Origin: Fimenecus sp045594645
Lineage (GTDB): Bacteria > Bacillota > Clostridia > Oscillospirales > Acutalibacteraceae
Direction: 5' to 3'
Assembly (NCBI GenBank): GCA_045594645.1
Contig: JAZNYY010000085.1
Coordinates: 1-9,890 of the forward strand
DNA: 9,890 bases
Made by a program: the position numbers and the translations under genes. Positions 6,747 to 9,890 of the stretch are shown here, in pieces. Below the pieces are notes generated by a model, which saw nothing but the letters and a program-made list of their open reading frames with translations, searched no databases and had not been told where the DNA came from. How positions within the stretch are numbered: the stretch's first letter is position 1; every line of letters starts with the position of its first letter.

Positions 6747-7496
6747 ATGATATTAAAAGTTCTATTATTGCTTTGTTATGTACTGTTCTTTATTTTCGTA
6801 CCCTTATATGACAAGGCATATTGGCCCGAGCCCTCAAAAAAATCACTTGCCTGCAAAATGGTTGCCGCAACAATGTTTGTTGCAATCGGCGTGCTTGGAA
6901 TGTTTATTACCGACAACAAATCCGACTATACAAACACTATGCTTATCGGGTTGGTTTTAGGTTGGGTCGGCGACTTATTTATGCACATACCTCACCCGCC
7001 GGGTAACCCACGAATGTCTGTGGTTTATATCGGCGCGGCAGCGTTTTTAATAGGTCATATTTTCTATGTTTCAGCCTTTGTGAAATCAACTGCAATATTG
7101 GCCGAGAACCACAAATTCTTTACGCTACCCGAAATAATCGCGTTTTTTGTGATTTTTGTTGCATTTGCACTTATGCTTAAGCCGGTTTTTAAATTTGAAT
7201 TTAAAAACCATTTTATGCAGATTGGCTTGTATTTATACAGCGTTTTCCTTATTGTTATGCTTGTTAAGGCATGCAAATTGGGTATTACATACTTTACATC
7301 GGGTGCAGAAAACGGGCTTATGGGTATGCTCGTTCTTTTGGTTGGCGGAGTATTATTCTTTATCTCTGACCTTACTCTCGGCATAAGACTTATAGGTGGC
7401 GGAAAGGGCAACAAGACTATTAAAACCGTCAGTCTTTACGCATATTTCTTTGCACAGTTGCTTTTGGCAACATCATTGTCAATTGTGAAAGTTTAA
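6747..7496 (+). CDS. Lysoplasmalogenase family membrane protein (YhhN/TMEM86-like)
   Basis: This 249-residue integral membrane protein has about eight hydrophobic segments (near 2-20, 36-53, 63-80, 91-111, 126-147, 157-177, 190-214 and 226-246). Family features are LVLGWVGDLFMHIP (69-82), FLIGHIFYVSAF (100-111), FFISDLTLGI (204-213) and the closing YAYFFAQLLLA (231-241). The acidic residues Asp76 and Asp208 and His104 lie in the positions conserved in YhhN proteins. TMEM86 members hydrolyse the vinyl-ether bond of lysoplasmalogens; many anaerobic Clostridia make plasmalogens, so a lipid role is plausible, but bacterial members are little tested. GAGG at 6736-6739 lies 7 bases before the ATG. 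No clear promoter is visible between the hairpin element and the gene, so it may rely on readthrough. Confidence 0.8.
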   Translation: MILKVLLLLCYVLFFIFVPLYDKAYWPEPSKKSLACKMVAATMFVAIGVLGMFITDNKSDYTNTMLIGLVLGWVGDLFMHIPHPPGNPRMSVVYIGAAAFLIGHIFYVSAFVKSTAILAENHKFFTLPEIIAFFVIFVAFALMLKPVFKFEFKNHFMQIGLYLYSVFLIVMLVKACKLGITYFTSGAENGLMGMLVLLVGGVLFFISDLTLGIRLIGGGKGNKTIKTVSLYAYFFAQLLLATSLSIVKV

Positions 7497-7505
7497 ATCA
7501 TTTCG

Positions 7506-7530
7506 CTCCCTCTGAGAGGGAGGAATTTTT
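7506..7530 (+). terminator. Hairpin with short T-run between the membrane protein gene and trmB
   Basis: CTCCCTC (7506-7512) and GAGGGAG (7516-7522) form a perfect 7-bp stem with a 3-base loop, followed by GAA and five T. It lies 9 bases after the lysoplasmalogenase stop. It could be an intrinsic terminator, weakened by the three bases before the T-run, or a processing or stability hairpin. Its 3' arm also contains AGGGAGG, a good ribosome binding site for the small ORF at 7531. The stem resembles the first hairpin of the repeat units near 6553-6714 and may be a remnant of one. Confidence 0.55.
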
Positions 7531-7551
7531 ATGAGTAGGTGCAATTTATGA
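7531..7551 (+). CDS. Possible six-codon leader ORF (MSRCNL) coupled to trmB
   Basis: The frame ATG AGT AGG TGC AAT TTA TGA encodes six residues. AGGGAGG (7517-7523) lies 7 bases before its ATG, a far better site than the one before trmB. Its stop TGA overlaps the trmB start in ATGA (7548-7551), the usual arrangement for stop-start coupling. The binding site is inside the hairpin at 7506-7522, so folding would hide it. Whether the peptide is made is unknown; so short a frame can arise by chance. Confidence 0.35.
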   Translation: MSRCNL

Positions 7552-8219
7552 GACCAAGAAAAATTAAAAACCTGACTACAAGACGAGAAAACTGCAGTGA
7601 TTTGCGAATTCCGTATACTCTCGACTCCTTTGACTTCCGCACAGAAGATGTCAAAGAAAATTTCTTTGATTTAGACGAAATCTTCGGCAGAAGTGCCCCG
7701 CTTGTAATGGAAATCGGTTGCGGTAAAGGGCAGTTCGTTTGTGAATATGCAAAAAGAAATCCCGACAAAAACATTCTCGCAATTGAGTGTGTGCCTACTG
7801 TTTTGGTTGAGGCCTGCGAAAAGGTAAAGGAAGAAGAAATCACGAATATTCGTTTTCTTGAAATGAAAGCAGAGTATCTTCCCCTTTTCATCAAAGAGAA
7901 AACAATCTGTGAAATTTATCTTAATTTCAGTACGCCATATCCAAAATCCCGTCACGCAAGTCACAGACTCACAAGCAAGGGCTTTTTAGATATTTATAAA
8001 AAACTGCTTTGTGACGACGGCTTTATTGCTCAAAAAACTGATAGTCAGGGATTTTTTGAGTATTCACTTGAGAGCTTTTCTCAAAATGGATTTATACTTT
8101 CAAGCATTTCTCTTGATTTACATAAGAGTGATTTTGAGGGCAATATTGTGACAGAATACGAGCAGAAATTCGCAAGTCAGGGTATGCCGATTTATCGACT
8201 TGAGGCAAGACTTAAATAA
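7548..8219 (+). CDS. trmB: tRNA (guanosine(46)-N7)-methyltransferase
   Basis: This 223-residue SAM-dependent enzyme methylates G46 in the tRNA variable loop. The SAM motif I is VMEIGCGKGQFV (53-64), with the acidic end of strand 2 in ILAIE (76-80). The motif usually written NFSDPWPKKRH appears as NFSTPYPKSRH (126-136), followed by RLTSKGFLDIYKKLL (140-154). The C-terminal TEYEQKFASQGMPIYRLE (202-219) is typical of TrmB. Thr replaces the usual Asp at 129, and some basic residues after it are lost, a divergence that could affect tRNA binding. ATG at 7548 is preferred over GTG at 7539 because homology begins at MRPRKIKN. Only a weak TAGG (7536-7539) precedes it, so coupling to the leader ORF may matter. 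A strong terminator follows. Confidence 0.88.
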   Translation: MRPRKIKNLTTRRENCSDLRIPYTLDSFDFRTEDVKENFFDLDEIFGRSAPLVMEIGCGKGQFVCEYAKRNPDKNILAIECVPTVLVEACEKVKEEEITNIRFLEMKAEYLPLFIKEKTICEIYLNFSTPYPKSRHASHRLTSKGFLDIYKKLLCDDGFIAQKTDSQGFFEYSLESFSQNGFILSSISLDLHKSDFEGNIVTEYEQKFASQGMPIYRLEARLK

Positions 8220-8235
8220 AATCGTTATAATGACC

Positions 8236-8277
8236 AACAGACCGCAATTATTTTGGTTAAATTGCGGTCTGTTTTTT
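8236..8277 (+). terminator. Strong intrinsic terminator after trmB
   Basis: A 14-bp perfect stem pairs 8236-8249 with 8260-8273; its core is CAGACCGCAATT against AATTGCGGTCTG. It has a 10-base loop and runs into TTTTTT (8272-8277), with more T after one A. It lies 16 bases after the trmB stop and should end the upstream transcript, isolating the transporter gene. Confidence 0.92.
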
Positions 8278-8289
8278 ATTTTGCCGATA

Positions 8290-8298
8290 TGTTAAAAT
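8290..8298 (+). promoter_or_regulatory. Probable extended -10 promoter for the transporter gene
   Basis: TGTTAAAAT (8290-8298) combines an extended-10 TG with TAAAAT, close to the form seen before tmk. The -35 region overlaps the terminator T-run and has no good match, which extended -10 promoters tolerate. Transcription would start near 8305, about 24 bases before the ATG. TTGCCG (8281-8286) with TATATG (8304-8309) is an alternative, but it would start within the ribosome binding site. Confidence 0.55.
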
Positions 8299-8328
8299 AT
8301 TTTTATATGAAAATAAGGAAGGGATTTA

Positions 8329-9816
8329 ATGAGCAACATAAATACTATTCAACCCGAACAGCAAAAGCATGTCGGGAAAGGTGAATTTGTTCTTTATTTA
8401 ATGGGTGTATTCTTTTACACCACAATGACAGGTATGGTTGGCGGCAACAGAAATGCGTACCTTGTTAATGTTCTGCGTTTGCCCGAAGAACAAACATCAC
8501 TTTTCAATTTGTTAACAGCTATTATCCCCTTTGTACTTAACTTCTTTATCGTTATGTATATTGACGGAAGAAGAATGGGCAAGGGCGGAAAATTCAGACC
8601 TATCGCAATGCTTGTGGCAGTGCCTATGGCAATTGTTATGATGCTCTCATTCTGGGCACCTCCCGGACTCTCAGGTACAATTCTTTTTATTTACATTGTA
8701 ACAATCGCTGTGCTTTGGGGTGTATTCTGTACCTTTGGTAACTCAATTAATATGATTGCCAATGTTATGACTCCAAATCTTAAAGAGCGTGACCAAGTGC
8801 TTTCGTTCCGCTCAATTTCGAGTGCTGTGGGCAACTCTGCGCCAGTTGTTATTGTGCTTGTTGTAGGTCTTATCTGGCATAAAGATAACGCTGAACTTAT
8901 TAATGCGGTTACAGGCACAAGTATCCGTAGTGTTGAAGGTCTTCAATACATAATTTCAGCAGCACTTTGCAGTGTTGTTGGTATTATAACAGTTTTGTCG
9001 GGTATGAAAATTGTTCGTGAAAGAACAGTTTATACCGCAGAAAAGAAAAATCCCCTTGTGGGCTTTGTTGATATTATCAAAAACAAATACGCATGGACAA
9101 TTATTATTTCAGAATTTTTAAAGAGCTTCCGTGGTATTTCAACATTTATGGAAGCATTTATCGCGGCGGCAGTTCTTGGTGATATTTCAAAGAAAATTCT
9201 TTTTGTTCTTCCCGTTGGTATCGGCACAGCAGTTGGTATGCTTATTATCAACTTCTTGCTTAAAAAGTTCGACGCAAGACAGCTTTACATTGCAAGTGGA
9301 ATTTATTCACTTTGCGCAAACTGTGCCGCATTCGGCATTGGCTATATGTACTTCACAACAGGAAATTCAATTTTGCAGATTGTATTTATTGTATTCTTGT
9401 TCCTTATTGGTCTTCAATTCGGTGCATCAAATCTTCTTCCAAGTATGTTCCAAGCAGATGTTCTTGAAACAATTGAGCTTAAAACAGGCAAGCGCCTTGA
9501 CGCATCATTCCCCTTTGTTATCGGTATCGGCACACTTATCAGTGGTACAATCGCAAGCACGGTTGCCCCTCTTCTTCTCTATGGTGACGGCTCAATTATC
9601 GGCTATATTCAGCCCACAGACCTTGTGCCAAACCCAGTACAGAGCCTTGATACAAAGGTTACGCTTCTCTTCTTCTACACAATAGTTCACGGTATTATGA
9701 TGTTCCTTGCAGGTGTACCGTTCTTCTTCTATAAGCTTACAGGTAAAACGAAAGAAGACATTCACGAGGCAGTGCTTAAACAGCGCGAAGGAATGGCACA
9801 ACAGAAAGACGCATAA
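8329..9816 (+). CDS. GPH-family (MelB-like) MFS sugar:cation symporter
   Basis: This 495-residue inner-membrane transporter has about twelve helices. Family signs are the loop DGRRMGKGGKFRP (79-91), equivalent to the D..T..(W)GRFRP loop of melibiose carrier relatives; NLKERDQVLSFRSISSAVGN (150-169) after helix 4; and QADVLETIELKTGKRLDASF (375-394), matching the D..E..TG.R loop. The tail FFFYKLTGKTKEDIHEAVL also fits. The glycoside-pentoside-hexuronide family couples sugar uptake to H+ or Na+. The substrate cannot be read from sequence, and no glycosidase or regulator gene is adjacent. The extended soluble loop near 184-204 is unusual but short. GGAAGGG (8317-8323) lies 5 bases before the ATG. 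It is a monocistronic unit between two strong terminators. Confidence 0.85.
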   Translation: MSNINTIQPEQQKHVGKGEFVLYLMGVFFYTTMTGMVGGNRNAYLVNVLRLPEEQTSLFNLLTAIIPFVLNFFIVMYIDGRRMGKGGKFRPIAMLVAVPMAIVMMLSFWAPPGLSGTILFIYIVTIAVLWGVFCTFGNSINMIANVMTPNLKERDQVLSFRSISSAVGNSAPVVIVLVVGLIWHKDNAELINAVTGTSIRSVEGLQYIISAALCSVVGIITVLSGMKIVRERTVYTAEKKNPLVGFVDIIKNKYAWTIIISEFLKSFRGISTFMEAFIAAAVLGDISKKILFVLPVGIGTAVGMLIINFLLKKFDARQLYIASGIYSLCANCAAFGIGYMYFTTGNSILQIVFIVFLFLIGLQFGASNLLPSMFQADVLETIELKTGKRLDASFPFVIGIGTLISGTIASTVAPLLLYGDGSIIGYIQPTDLVPNPVQSLDTKVTLLFFYTIVHGIMMFLAGVPFFFYKLTGKTKEDIHEAVLKQREGMAQQKDA

Positions 9817-9834
9817 TTAAACAAATACAAAACC

Positions 9835-9867
9835 AAACGGAGATTGAAAATTCAATCTCCGTTTTTT
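9835..9867 (+). terminator. Strong intrinsic terminator after the transporter gene
   Basis: AAACGGAGATTGAA (9835-9848) pairs perfectly with TTCAATCTCCGTTT (9851-9864), allowing a four-base loop with one pair fewer, and runs into TTTTTT (9862-9867). It lies 18 bases after the transporter stop. Because the arms are near-symmetric with A-rich and T-rich outer ends, it could act in both directions. Confidence 0.92.
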
Positions 9868-9890
9868 CGTAGGGGTCGGCGTCCTCGACG
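9868..9890 (+). repeat. Third REP-like copy, truncated by the window end
   Basis: These 23 bases are identical to 27-49, starting CGTAGGGG and including the stem's 5' arm GGGTCG and the loop GCGTCCTCGA. The match extends three T upstream (9865-9867 against 24-26). The copy sits directly after the terminator T-run and continues past the window, so it is unknown whether it is a single REP or another inverted doublet. Confidence 0.8.

Overview
The window looks like chromosomal DNA from a low-to-mid GC Gram-positive anaerobe of the Clostridia, most likely the Oscillospiraceae/Ruminococcaceae type common in the gut. Three things suggest this: AT-rich genes with strong AGGAGG-type ribosome binding sites, a Firmicute-style long MltG next to a U32 protein, and GC-rich hairpin repeats in the gaps between genes. 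All nine well-supported genes are on the plus strand, and I see no phage, plasmid, CRISPR or defence genes.

Layout. Positions 1-151 hold a nested inverted repeat: two REP-like hairpins (28-53 and 82-107) inside an outer palindrome. A good extended -10 promoter at 174-202 then drives a tight seven-gene run (239-6540): thymidylate kinase, a DUF2156 acyltransferase-like protein, a GNAT acetyltransferase, a DJ-1/PfpI protein, 5-formyltetrahydrofolate cyclo-ligase, MltG and a U32-family protein. Gaps are 5 bases or less and two junctions overlap, so this is almost certainly one operon. Positions 6541-6746 are a GC-rich block of hairpins that reads as two related units meeting head to head. A lysoplasmalogenase-like membrane protein (6747-7496) and trmB (7548-8219) follow, separated by a solo hairpin and a possible six-codon leader ORF whose stop overlaps the trmB start. 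A strong terminator, a probable promoter and a GPH-family sugar:cation symporter (8329-9816) come next. A second strong terminator follows, and the window ends inside a third copy of the REP-like sequence.

How the genes fit together. The operon mixes nucleotide and folate metabolism (dTMP kinase, folate salvage), peptidoglycan synthesis (MltG) and probable tRNA modification (U32/TrhP-like); TrmB adds a second tRNA modification enzyme. This is housekeeping content. No undescribed multi-gene system is evident. The most notable signals are non-coding: the REP-like hairpins with compensatory base changes, the head-to-head hairpin element, and the leader ORF coupled to trmB.
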